This document shows positions 1-7,566 of a DNA stretch of 64,000 nucleotides, in pieces (position 1 is the first letter of the stretch; every line of letters begins with the position of its first letter). The notes beneath the pieces were generated by a model, which saw nothing but the letters and a program-made list of their open reading frames with translations, made no database searches and had not been told where the DNA came from. Position numbers and translations under genes: made by a program. Source of the DNA: Cryobacterium sp. MP_M3 (lineage in GTDB: Bacteria; Actinomycetota; Actinomycetes; Actinomycetales; Microbacteriaceae); assembly GCF_015752155.1 (NCBI RefSeq), contig NZ_JADOVI010000001.1, positions 372,001 to 436,000 on the forward strand, written 5' to 3'.

Positions 1-299
1 CATCATGCGGCGGGGAACCGGGGAAGGCAGGCAACGCGCCACGCTCGCTCGCACAGGAAAGCTGTCCGCCGTGGTCGCAGACGCCATCCGTACAAGCTGT
101 CGCTCGCAGCCGCCTGGCGGGAGCGCCGCCGGTGGCGGGATCCTCAGCACGGGATGAGTCACGAAAGCGGTGCCGGTCCAGCTCATTGTTGGGGCCCCGG
201 CGCGAGAGTATCGTCACCGGAAAGAGGCTCGTCCGGAATGCTGATGACCCGATCCGCCGGCGCAGCCTCACTATCTTCGACTGACGTGAGGTGGAACCA
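1..299. other. leading non-coding stretch
   Basis: No convincing gene is seen in the first 299 bases. The long open frame on the minus strand from about 183 runs into the CapA-like gene and is a GC-bias shadow. A ribosome binding site (GAGGTGG, 288-294) at its right end serves the CsbD gene. I found no clear stress-sigma promoter. Confidence 0.5.
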
Positions 300-473
300 A
301 TGAGTGAGGCCGACAAGATCAGGAACGCGGCTGAAAAGGCCGCGGGAAAGCTCAAGGAGAGCGCAGGCAAGATCGCGGGGGACAAATCGCTTGAGACTGA
401 AGGTAAGACCGATCAGGCCAAGGCGAGTCTCAAGCAGGCCGGTGAACATGTGAAAGACGTGTTCAAGAAATAG
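300..473 (+). CDS. CsbD family stress-response protein
   Basis: A 57-residue, very hydrophilic, Lys/Ala/Glu-rich protein of the CsbD type: an N-terminal DKIRNAAEKAAGK segment, a central DKSLETEGK and a closing AGEHVKDVFKK. CsbD proteins are small, abundant and induced by general stress in many bacteria; their molecular role is unclear. I chose ATG 300 because GAGGTGG lies 5 nt upstream; the in-frame GTG at 291 overlaps that site. A paralogue of the same length is at 7294-7467, with roughly half the residues identical, which suggests duplication or a shared stress regulon. The family call is secure; function is inferred from the family only. Confidence 0.9.
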   Translation: MSEADKIRNAAEKAAGKLKESAGKIAGDKSLETEGKTDQAKASLKQAGEHVKDVFKK

Positions 474-539
474 CGAACGAGCCCGGTACCCGACTACCGG
501 GGCCGTCCGGGAACATCGGAACACCATTGGAGGTCCACT

Positions 540-764
540 ATGCGCGAAGAGACAGCGACACCGGCATCTGGTGAAAGCGGGGCGTCTCGGGCTGCGAAAC
601 CCGGCGGGCCGGAAGCGGACAGCCCGGTGGGAGACATGTCGGTAAAGGGCGAAACCGAAGTAGGTCCATACCCGTCCCTGACTCACATCGAGAACATGGA
701 GCAGGCGGACCTGCCGGCAGTTGCCGAGAACACCGCCGAGACACTGCCCGGCCAGGACGAGTGA
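540..764 (+). CDS. small acidic hypothetical protein
   Basis: A 74-residue protein rich in Glu, Gly, Pro and Ala, with no membrane segment or signal peptide, so probably cytoplasmic and largely disordered. ATG 540 has a good GGAGG site (529-533, 6-nt spacing). It lies 66 bp after the CsbD gene on the same strand and may be co-transcribed, which would hint at a stress-linked role. I do not recognise a family. The case for a real gene rests on the ribosome site and its place between two same-strand genes. Confidence 0.6.
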   Translation: MREETATPASGESGASRAAKPGGPEADSPVGDMSVKGETEVGPYPSLTHIENMEQADLPAVAENTAETLPGQDE

Positions 765-848
765 CGGTGCCCGGCGGTCAACCGCCAAGCTGAAATCGGG
801 TGACCAGGTGAACCGCCCGCTGCCAGCGCGCGCCGTGCAGTGCCGGCC

Positions 849-1916
849 ATGAGGATTGCGTTCGTCGGCGACGTGATGCTCGGGCGGCTGGTCAACGAGG
901 AGCTCGCCGGGAGGGACCCCGCGTTCCCTTGGGGCGACACCGTGCCCGTTCTGGCGGCCGCGGACCTGCGGGTCGGCAATCTGGAGTGTGTGCTCTCCGA
1001 CCGGGGGCGGCCCTGGCCGGGCAAGGTGTTTCACTTCCGCTCCGACAGCCGGAATGTGGAGAGCCTGGTGGCGGCCGGCATCGATATCGTCTCCCTGGCC
1101 AACAATCACGTCCTCGACTTTGGCGTCGACGCGTTCGAGGACATGCTGTCCACGCTCGATCGCCGCGGCATCTGTCGTGCCGGAGCCGGCCGTGACGGGA
1201 AAGAGGCCCGTCAGGTCGTGACCCTGCGGCAGGACGAACTCACGGTGGGGTTCATCGCCGTCACGGACAACGAACCTGCTTGGGCGGCCGAAGCGGGGCC
1301 GGGGGTGTTCTATGTCCCGATCGAGCTTCCGGATGCTCGCGTCGACGAGTTGCTCCAGCGCGTCACCACGCTCAGGAATGAGGTCGACCTGCTGATCGTG
1401 TCCGCTCACTGGGGCGGCAACTGGGGCGTGGCGGTGCCGGCCGCGCACCGGGTGTTCGCGCACGCGCTGATCGGCGCCGGGGTCGACGTCGTCTACGGGC
1501 ACTCGCCGCACATCGTGCGCGCGGTCGAGGTGTACCGCGGCAGGCCGATCATCTTCAGCGCCGGCGACTACGTGGACGACTACGCGATCGATCCGGACGA
1601 ACGGAATGACCAGTCATTCGCCTTCGTGCTGGAAACGCGCGGCGCGATCCCGCACTCGATGCGGCTGCACCCGACCCTTATCGTCGACTTCCAGGCCCGG
1701 CTGGCGGGCGCCGCTTCGCTCTCGATCGCCCGTCGTATGCAACGGCTGTGCGCCGACATCGGAACGCAGAGCGACTGGGATGAGTCCGGAAATGTCCTCG
1801 TCATCCCGATCGCCGCGGCCGGCCACTGCGTGGCGGCTTCGGGAGTCAGGACCGACGATCACGCGCTCGTCTCCGAAGGCGACGCTGCCCAGCCACCGGG
1901 CTCCGGAGCCGTGTGA
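849..1916 (+). CDS. CapA/PgsA-like metallophosphatase-fold protein
   Basis: 355 residues matching the CapA family, a calcineurin-like metallophosphatase fold linked to poly-gamma-glutamate capsule formation in some species. Signature blocks occur in order: FVGDVMLGR at the N-terminus, GNLECVLSD, SLANNHVLDFG, VSAHWGGNW, then GHSPHIVRAVEVYRGRPI and FSAGDYVDDY. These supply the Asp, Asn and His metal ligands. ATG 849 sits directly before the first strand; GTG 840 would add only three residues. No signal peptide or membrane anchor is seen, unlike classical CapA, so a cytoplasmic phosphatase role is possible. There are no other capsule genes nearby, so the substrate is unknown. Confidence 0.85.
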   Translation: MRIAFVGDVMLGRLVNEELAGRDPAFPWGDTVPVLAAADLRVGNLECVLSDRGRPWPGKVFHFRSDSRNVESLVAAGIDIVSLANNHVLDFGVDAFEDMLSTLDRRGICRAGAGRDGKEARQVVTLRQDELTVGFIAVTDNEPAWAAEAGPGVFYVPIELPDARVDELLQRVTTLRNEVDLLIVSAHWGGNWGVAVPAAHRVFAHALIGAGVDVVYGHSPHIVRAVEVYRGRPIIFSAGDYVDDYAIDPDERNDQSFAFVLETRGAIPHSMRLHPTLIVDFQARLAGAASLSIARRMQRLCADIGTQSDWDESGNVLVIPIAAAGHCVAASGVRTDDHALVSEGDAAQPPGSGAV

Positions 1917-2066
1917 GTCTTCGGGTGCCTCGGCGGTGCCGGGCGCCCCGTCGTCGTGCACGACGAAGTCGACGTCGAGCGCGTCCGGCAGGTCGCGCCA
2001 TCGGCTGTACCCACGTCCCCGAATCGCGGGGAAAGTCATCGATACTGGTTGCTGGGGAGGAACAAG

Positions 2067-4946
2067 ATGGAAGCGGAGCTGCGGGAGACCGCCGGTACGA
2101 CCATCGGTCTGCTCCTGCGCCATGTGCGCAGCAAGGGAGGGGAAGCGGCCGTCGCCGACGTGCTCGCCCGAGCGGGCGTGGACCAGGACGCAGCGCTGCT
2201 CCAGGAAGACTCCAACTGGGTGAGCTACGACACCCGCATCCGGCTCTTCGAGGCGGCGACCGCCGTCCTGCACGACCCGAGCACCATGTTCGCGGTCGGT
2301 GCCAACTCGGTCATCGGCGAAGTTCCGCCGGTCTTCGTGCAGTTGCTGGGCATGTTCGCGTCGCCGGGGGCGATCTATCGCCGGCTGCCCCGAATGGTCC
2401 CGAAATTCACCACGACGTCCATGATCGACGCCCTGCAGGTCGGCGCGACCCGGGCGAGCGTGCGGTATCGACTCCATGACGGCCATGCACCGTCCCGCCT
2501 GGACTGTCAATACGCCCAGGGTCTGTTCTCCTCCGTCCCGACCATTTTCGGACTGGCTCCTGCCGTGGTCGAGCACCCCGAGTGCCAGTCGGACGGCTTC
2601 CCCGCCTGCGAATACCTGCTGACCTGGTCGACGCGGGCACACTGGTGGTCGGGGCGCAACCGCAGACGCTGGGCGGAAGCGTCGCTCTCGGTCCTCCGGG
2701 ACAAGGTGCGCGAGGTCCAGGTGGCCGCCGCTGATCTCGTCAGCAGCGAAGACGTCGACGAAGTGCTGGCGAGGATCGTCAACCGGGCGGCCTCGGCCGT
2801 GCTCGCACCGGGTTATCTCCTCATCGTGGAATCCTACGATGGCGGTGCGCCGCTGGTTCGCCACCGCGGCCTGAGTCCAGAGCGTGTCGCCGATCTCGTC
2901 GCCCGGATGCTGCGCCGCGAGGATCTGGGAGCGCCCGCGCTCGTGGTGGAAATCGCCTCCACCCGCAGAGTCCACGGACGCCTCGCCGCGGTGTTCTCCG
3001 AGGGGCACTCGGCGATGGTCGGAGACCGGGTTCTGCTCGAGGCCTACGCGGGTCACGCGGCAGCCGCGCTCGACCTGTTCACGGCGCTCGAGGAGTCCCG
3101 GCGCGAGGGGCGTCGCACCGCCGCGCTGCTCAGCCTCGCGCACGAGTTGGCGACCAGTGACACGGTCGAGGACGTCGCCGAAGTCGTCGCATCGGCCCTG
3201 CCCTCCATCGTAGGCTCCGACGCTTCGGGAGTCCTGCTCTGGGATTCCGAGCGCGGTGAGCTGCGCCCGGCCGCGGCCGCCGGCATGGGCCAGGTCGAAC
3301 GCGACCACTTCATGCGCTCGTCAATCCCCGCCGAGCAGACCCCCGAGCTGCTCGGTGTCCTCACTCGGCACGACCTCATCGTGATCACGGCGGACGGAGC
3401 CAGCCCGGCCCTGGCGGCGCTGCTCCGCGCCGTCGGCGTGCACACCGTTGTCGCGGCACCGCTGCTGGCCGGAGACCTGCTGATGGGCGTCGCGACGGTC
3501 AGCTGGACCAGCGCGATCACGGTCGAGGCTACGGCCGAGGCCATCGCCCGGATCGAAGGCGTGAGCCACCAGTGCTCGACCACCATGCAGAAGACGCAAT
3601 TGTTGGAGACCGTGCGGCATCAGTCGGAGCACGACTCGCTGACGGGGCTGCCCAACCGGGCACTGTTCGCGCGTCGGCTCGACGCCTCGCTCGCTGAGTG
3701 CCAGGCGCACATGAACACCGCGGTGCTGTTCTGCGACCTGGACGATTTCAAGCGCGTGAACGATCGTCTGGGTCACCGCAGTGGGGACGAGCTGCTGCGT
3801 CAGGTCGCCTTCCGACTGCGCGACCAGATCGGGAGTCGAGGCACCATCGGTCGACTCAGCGGTGACGAATTCGCGATCCTCATCGGCGACCTGGCCTGGC
3901 CGGATGAGGCCGTCGAGGCCGCCGGCCGAGTCGTCGATTCCCTTAACGCGCCGTTCCATCTCGCCGGGCAGGACATTCGCATCTCCGCCAGCGTGGGGGT
4001 GGCCGTGCACGAGGGGCAGGGTGGTCGGGGTGAGGAACTGCTCGACGCGGCCGACGGTGCGATGTATTCGGCGAAGAGAACCGGACGCAACCAGGTCGCG
4101 GTCGTGGGCCACGCGTCGACCGGCGCACCCGACTCGTCGCTGCAGGCCGAGTTGTCCACCGCCCTGGCGGGCAATGAGATGCGGCTCTTCTTCCAGCCGG
4201 TCGTGGACATCTTCGGTTCCGACGGGGGCACCGTCGTGGGCGCCGAGGCGCTCATTCGCTGGGAACACCCTCGACTCGGTTTACTGACTCCGGCGGCTTT
4301 CCTGCCCCTGGCGCAGGAAGCGGGTCTGATCGCCGCCCTCGACCTCTGGGTCATCGGCGCCGCCTGCGCGGCTCTGGCGTCGTGGACGGCACCGGATGGC
4401 GAGGCTCCGGCGGGTCCCGGACTGTCCGTGGCCGTCAACCTGGATGCGGCGACCTTCCTCGACCGGAACCTTGTTCCGAGCATTCGAGAGGCGCTCAACC
4501 GAAATCGTCTCGCACCCGGGCGCCTCATCCTGGAAGTGGTGGAGAGCCGCGCGCTCGTCGACCTCCCCGGCATCGTCGAACGGCTGGTGGACCTTCGTCG
4601 GCTGGGCATCCGAGTCTCCTTGGATGATTTCGGTACCGGCTATTCGACGCTGTCCTGGCTCAACTCCCTCCCCGTGGACCAGATCAAAATCGACCGCAGC
4701 TTCATCATGAATCTCCCCGATGCCTCCTCGACGGCTCTCCTGCAGGGGATTCTCGCCCTCGCGCACAAGCTCGACGTCGAAGTGGTCGCCGAGGGGGTGG
4801 AGACCGTTGAGCAACTCGAGGTTCTGCGCACCAGCGGGTGCGGGCTGGCCCAGGGTTACCTGCTGGGGCGCCCCGCCCCGGCATTCGCCTCAAGCCCGCT
4901 TCGCGTGGCCGAATTCGTTCGCGGAGCGTCGGCGCTCTCAACGTGA
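2067..4946 (+). CDS. sensor GAF-GGDEF-EAL cyclic-di-GMP signalling protein
   Basis: A 959-residue multidomain protein. Residues 1-190 form a sensor domain that ends in a HPECQ...ACEYLLTW block, like haem-NO-binding-associated or 4-vinyl-reductase-type domains. Two GAF-like regions follow (about 215-370 and 380-500). A diguanylate cyclase domain follows (DSLTGLPNRALF near 522, then RLSGDEFAIL near 596, a Ser-for-Gly variant of GGDEF). The last domain is an EAL phosphodiesterase (EALIRWEHP near 728, DDFGTGYSTLSWL, IKIDRSFI, EGVET). The EAL residues look intact, and SGDEF variants are often active, so both synthesis and breakdown of c-di-GMP are possible. ATG 2067 is chosen for GGGGAGG 6 nt upstream; the frame runs open further 5'. 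The gene is convergent with the Asp23 gene, 27 bp away. Confidence 0.9.
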   Translation: MEAELRETAGTTIGLLLRHVRSKGGEAAVADVLARAGVDQDAALLQEDSNWVSYDTRIRLFEAATAVLHDPSTMFAVGANSVIGEVPPVFVQLLGMFASPGAIYRRLPRMVPKFTTTSMIDALQVGATRASVRYRLHDGHAPSRLDCQYAQGLFSSVPTIFGLAPAVVEHPECQSDGFPACEYLLTWSTRAHWWSGRNRRRWAEASLSVLRDKVREVQVAAADLVSSEDVDEVLARIVNRAASAVLAPGYLLIVESYDGGAPLVRHRGLSPERVADLVARMLRREDLGAPALVVEIASTRRVHGRLAAVFSEGHSAMVGDRVLLEAYAGHAAAALDLFTALEESRREGRRTAALLSLAHELATSDTVEDVAEVVASALPSIVGSDASGVLLWDSERGELRPAAAAGMGQVERDHFMRSSIPAEQTPELLGVLTRHDLIVITADGASPALAALLRAVGVHTVVAAPLLAGDLLMGVATVSWTSAITVEATAEAIARIEGVSHQCSTTMQKTQLLETVRHQSEHDSLTGLPNRALFARRLDASLAECQAHMNTAVLFCDLDDFKRVNDRLGHRSGDELLRQVAFRLRDQIGSRGTIGRLSGDEFAILIGDLAWPDEAVEAAGRVVDSLNAPFHLAGQDIRISASVGVAVHEGQGGRGEELLDAADGAMYSAKRTGRNQVAVVGHASTGAPDSSLQAELSTALAGNEMRLFFQPVVDIFGSDGGTVVGAEALIRWEHPRLGLLTPAAFLPLAQEAGLIAALDLWVIGAACAALASWTAPDGEAPAGPGLSVAVNLDAATFLDRNLVPSIREALNRNRLAPGRLILEVVESRALVDLPGIVERLVDLRRLGIRVSLDDFGTGYSTLSWLNSLPVDQIKIDRSFIMNLPDASSTALLQGILALAHKLDVEVVAEGVETVEQLEVLRTSGCGLAQGYLLGRPAPAFASSPLRVAEFVRGASALST

Positions 4947-4973
4947 GGGTGCGGTAGCTGAGGTTCGGCCCGC

Positions 4974-5303
4974 TCAGCCGATCCTGGCCACCGTCACGGC
5001 GACCTCCGCGATCTCCTGCTCCTCGTACTCGCGCAGGTGTTCCATGATCGCGTCGTGCACCCGGCGGCAGACGTCAGTCGCCGCGTAGCCGTCGGTGACC
5101 CCGATCTTCACGGCCACGGAGAGGCCGGCCTTCTCGTGTGCGATCAGGACCGAGTTGGCCGACGGCGGGCGGCGGGTGAGAGCATCCACTGCGGTCGTGA
5201 TCACGGTGGCGATGAGCGGAGCGGCCGAGTACAGGGTGTCGACCCCGGGCACGGCGAGCACGACCTCGTCGAGACGGTCGGCCTGGGGGAGAACGTCGCT
5301 CAT
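4974..5303 (-). CDS. Asp23/Gls24-family-like small protein
   Basis: 109 residues, last gene of the sigma factor operon. The LIATVITTAVDAL segment followed by VLIAHEKAGLSVAVKIGVTDGYAATDVCRRVHDAI resembles the alternating strand-helix core of Asp23/Gls24 envelope-stress proteins, ending with a strand (EIAEVAVTVARI) typical of the family. The ATG overlaps the stop codon of the upstream gene (ATGA, 5300-5303), so translation is coupled. It is probably cytoplasmic and membrane-associated through partners. The match is by pattern and context, and weaker than for the gene at 6666. Confidence 0.65.
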   Translation of the reverse strand: MSDVLPQADRLDEVVLAVPGVDTLYSAAPLIATVITTAVDALTRRPPSANSVLIAHEKAGLSVAVKIGVTDGYAATDVCRRVHDAIMEHLREYEEQEIAEVAVTVARIG

Positions 5304-5941
5304 CGCTGCTCGGTTTCGCTCGGGGGAGTGGCCGGCCTGAGGTACAGGTCGCGAATGGTGATGTCGATCGCGGCGATGGTCAGGTCCGTGTGCTGGTCGA
5401 GGGCCGCGTAGAGGGCCTGGCGCAGGGCCTGGGCCTTGCCAGGGATGTTCTCCCTCTCGCACACGGCGGCATCGACGCGGATGGTGATCGGGGTGCCGGG
5501 AACGCTCACGTCGCCGTCGAGGCGACAGCGGCCGACGATGATGTTTTCGATCTCGTCGCCCGTCGCCCGCAGGATTCCGCGGACCGCCCCCTCGGTGACG
5601 ACGAGCCGTGCGGTCGGTGAGGGGTGTTCGATGGGCATGTCGCGGCCCGAGTGGGCCTCCAGGTTGATGTTCTGAAGGATCGACCTGACCCAGCCGTCGC
5701 TGCGGGCCGACTCGCGCTCGACGTCGCTGGAGAGCAGGGAACGCTGCACGACACGGAGGCGTTGCAGGCTGCGCAGGGCGATCTGGCACTCCGGCGAGTC
5801 GTCGATGGACGGGTCGGCAGGGGTGCGGTCCCGGTCGAGGTAGTCGCTGAGCTCCTCGATCGTGTGGCCGGCCAGGTGGGCAAGCTCCCGGTCGGAGGTG
5901 TCCAGGTCGAAGGCGACGAACGGCTCGTCTGGTGAGGTCAT
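5300..5941 (-). CDS. Asp23-domain protein with anti-sigma-like N-terminus
   Basis: 213 residues. The first ~70 contain a helix HLAGHTIEELSDYLDRD followed by DSPECQIALRSLQRL. This resembles the zinc-finger anti-sigma (ZAS) fold, in which an EELSAYLDGEL-type helix precedes H-x3-C-x2-C; here only the last Cys remains. The C-terminal ~100 residues have an Asp23/Gls24-like pattern (TARLVVTEGAVRGILRATGDEI, then IRVDAAVCERENIPG). It sits directly after the ECF sigma gene with an ATGA overlap at 5938-5941, the usual place of an anti-sigma factor. ATG 5941 is preferred over ATG 5947 because GGAGG lies 7 nt upstream of it. The anti-sigma role is inferred. Confidence 0.65.
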   Translation of the reverse strand: MTSPDEPFVAFDLDTSDRELAHLAGHTIEELSDYLDRDRTPADPSIDDSPECQIALRSLQRLRVVQRSLLSSDVERESARSDGWVRSILQNINLEAHSGRDMPIEHPSPTARLVVTEGAVRGILRATGDEIENIIVGRCRLDGDVSVPGTPITIRVDAAVCERENIPGKAQALRQALYAALDQHTDLTIAAIDITIRDLYLRPATPPSETEQR

Positions 5942-6513
5942 CGCCATTCCTCCATTTCCCGGAGAAGGGTTTTGCGTGCTCGGGCGAGCAGGCCCCGAAC
6001 AGTTGAAACGGGCAGCTCCAACTCTTCGGCAATCTCACCGTAACTGTACTCGGCGAGTTCGCGGAGCATCCAGCATCGTCGCTGGTCCTCCGGCAGGTCG
6101 GCCAGAACCCGGGAGAGGGCTTCGGTCTGGGACTCCGCTTCGGCCAGCCTATGGGGAGACTGATGCTCGGGCGCGGCCGGTTCGGTGAGGTCGATATTGG
6201 CGTGCTGGCGTCTGGCCCGCAACCGGTCGATGCTCTTCCGGCTCACGATGCGCATCAGCCAGCTCTTCACGGCGCCGCCGTCTTCGAGGGTGGCGAGCTG
6301 CTGCCACGCCGTGATGAAGGATTCCTGCACCACGTCGTCCATCTCGTCGTTGGACCCCAGCACCCGGGAGGCGTACACCCGCATGAGCGGTCCGTAACGT
6401 CGCACGATCACCTCGAACGCGCGAACATCCCCGTCGGCCGCGCGGTCGGCGAGGGTCAGGTCGGATGCCGTGTCGAGCGATGAGGGCACGTGCTCTCTCA
6501 GCGTTGCCGGCAT
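5938..6513 (-). CDS. ECF-type RNA polymerase sigma-70 factor
   Basis: 191 residues with sigma region 2 (AFEVIVRRYGPLMRVYASRV, then DEMDDVVQESFITAWQQL, near residues 30-80) and region 4 (LADLPEDQRRCWMLRELAE, then SYGEIAEELELPVSTVRGL, near 140-180), joined by a short linker and lacking regions 1 and 3, as in extracytoplasmic-function sigma factors. GGAGGGGG stands just upstream of ATG 6513. It heads a three-gene operon with two Asp23-type proteins and is divergent from a second Asp23-CsbD cluster, so it probably controls an envelope or osmotic stress response including itself. A TAGAAT -10 candidate on this strand lies at 6549-6554. Confidence 0.93.
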   Translation of the reverse strand: MPATLREHVPSSLDTASDLTLADRAADGDVRAFEVIVRRYGPLMRVYASRVLGSNDEMDDVVQESFITAWQQLATLEDGGAVKSWLMRIVSRKSIDRLRARRQHANIDLTEPAAPEHQSPHRLAEAESQTEALSRVLADLPEDQRRCWMLRELAEYSYGEIAEELELPVSTVRGLLARARKTLLREMEEWR

Positions 6514-6665
6514 GCGATCCCCCTCCTGCGGTCATGTCGTACGCCGAGATTCTACGCACGATCGCGTGACAAATATGCCATGGGACGCGTCTTAGAGGTG
6601 AATACCCGAATCGCGCCCCGGCACGGACCTCGAATATGTGAGGCCCCCGACGATTGAAGTCTCCT

Positions 6666-7127
6666 ATGAATCCGAACCCCGCTTCGTCGAACACAGTGCC
6701 CCCGGTCGCGCCCGCGGCCGAAACCGCGCCGGCCACGGGACCCGGCCGCACCATCATCAACGACAGCGTCGTGGTCAAGGTCATCGACCTCGCGGCCCGC
6801 GACGTCGCCGGAGTGTACGCGCTCGGCACGGCGGGGCCGCGGGCGCTCGGGGCCATCCGGGAGGTCATCGCCCGCGAGGACAGCCGGGGCGTCACGGTGC
6901 GGATCGAGGACGACCAGGTCGGCGTGGACATCGCGATCGTCGCCGACTACCCGGTTCCCCTCCCGCGGATGGCCGCCGACGTCCGCTCGGCGGTGATCGC
7001 GGCCGTTGAGGAGCTCGTGGGGCTGCGCGTGACCGAGGTCACGGTGACCGTCACCGACCTGCACCTGCCCGAGGCAGACGACCAGCCCGGCGTCGAGCAC
7101 TCCGAGCGTCCGGCGGGCCGGTCATGA
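6666..7127 (+). CDS. Asp23/Gls24 family envelope stress response protein
   Basis: 153 residues. After a Pro/Ala-rich leader of about 30 residues the Asp23 core is clear: TIINDSVVVKVIDLAARDV, GVYALGTAG, VTVRIEDDQVGVDIAIVADY, then MAADVRSAVIAAVEELVGL and VTEVTVTVTDLHLP. Family members form abundant membrane-associated scaffolds in Gram-positives and are linked to cell-wall stress. ATG 6666 is chosen; the in-frame TTG at 6654 is less likely, and the ribosome site is weak. The gene is divergent from the sigma factor across 150 bp and overlaps the next small gene by ATGA, so it is part of the same stress module. Confidence 0.88.
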   Translation: MNPNPASSNTVPPVAPAAETAPATGPGRTIINDSVVVKVIDLAARDVAGVYALGTAGPRALGAIREVIAREDSRGVTVRIEDDQVGVDIAIVADYPVPLPRMAADVRSAVIAAVEELVGLRVTEVTVTVTDLHLPEADDQPGVEHSERPAGRS

Positions 7128-7297
7128 GCACCTTCCCGGCATCGCAGGCCGACCACTCGGAGACGTTCGACGAACTCCTCGCCGGACCCCGGAACCCTGA
7201 CGCTCAGGCCGAGCATCCGCAACCCCTGACTTTCGCCTGGCGCACCCGCGCCGAGCTTCCTCCCACGAAACATCGAACGAAAGCGAGACCAGCATGA
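7124..7297 (+). CDS. 57-residue unknown protein between Asp23 and CsbD
   Basis: A short frame of 57 residues. Its ATG overlaps the stop of the Asp23 gene (ATGA, 7124-7127) and its TGA overlaps the ATG of the CsbD gene (ATGA, 7294-7297). Two such overlaps in the correct frame are hard to explain unless it is translated. It begins MSTFPASQADHSETFDELL, is Pro/Ala/Glu-rich, has one aromatic patch (LTFAWRTRAEL) and a basic end (KHRTKARPA). No membrane segment is seen and I recognise no family. It may be a partner or regulator of the Asp23 protein. Confidence 0.65.
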   Translation: MSTFPASQADHSETFDELLAGPRNPDAQAEHPQPLTFAWRTRAELPPTKHRTKARPA

Positions 7298-7467
7298 GTG
7301 CATCCGACAAGATCAGCAACGCCGCCGAGGACCTCAAGGGCAAGGCCACCGAGGCAGTCGGCAAGGCGACGAACGATGACTCCAAGGTCGCGGAGGGCAA
7401 GGCCGAGCAGGCCTCGGCCAGCGCGAAGAAGGCCGGCGAGAACATCAAGGACATCTTCAAGGACTAG
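7294..7467 (+). CDS. CsbD family stress-response protein (second copy)
   Basis: 57 residues, Lys/Ala/Glu/Asp-rich, with the CsbD pattern DKISNAAEDLKGKATEAVGK, a central KVAEGKAEQA and a final KKAGENIKDIFKD. It aligns without gaps to the CsbD protein at 300-473. Its ATG overlaps the stop of the preceding 57-residue gene, so it is the third cistron of an Asp23-unknown-CsbD operon facing the ECF sigma operon. That links CsbD directly to the envelope-stress module. A hairpin follows closely and may end the transcript. Confidence 0.9.
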   Translation: MSASDKISNAAEDLKGKATEAVGKATNDDSKVAEGKAEQASASAKKAGENIKDIFKD

Positions 7468-7473
7468 CCGTTC

Positions 7474-7511
7474 GGAGCGTGCGGCGGGCTGCTCTGCCTG
7501 CCGCACGACTC
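7474..7511 (+). terminator. hairpin after CsbD operon
   Basis: Arms GTGCGGC (7479-7485) and GCCGCAC (7500-7506) form a perfect 7-bp stem, with GGAG/CTCC pairing possible outside and partial pairing inside. It lies 11 nt after the CsbD stop. There is no run of T, so its strength as an intrinsic terminator is uncertain. Confidence 0.5.
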
Positions 7512-7566
7512 CGTTCTCCTCACTTCGCCGCACAATCAGACTCATCTCACCCAGGACCGTGACCTC

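Noticed and set aside
1614..3308. 564-codon frame antisense to the CapA and GGDEF-EAL genes
   Set aside because: GC-bias shadow of two well supported genes, with low-complexity Arg/Gly/Asp content and no ribosome site.
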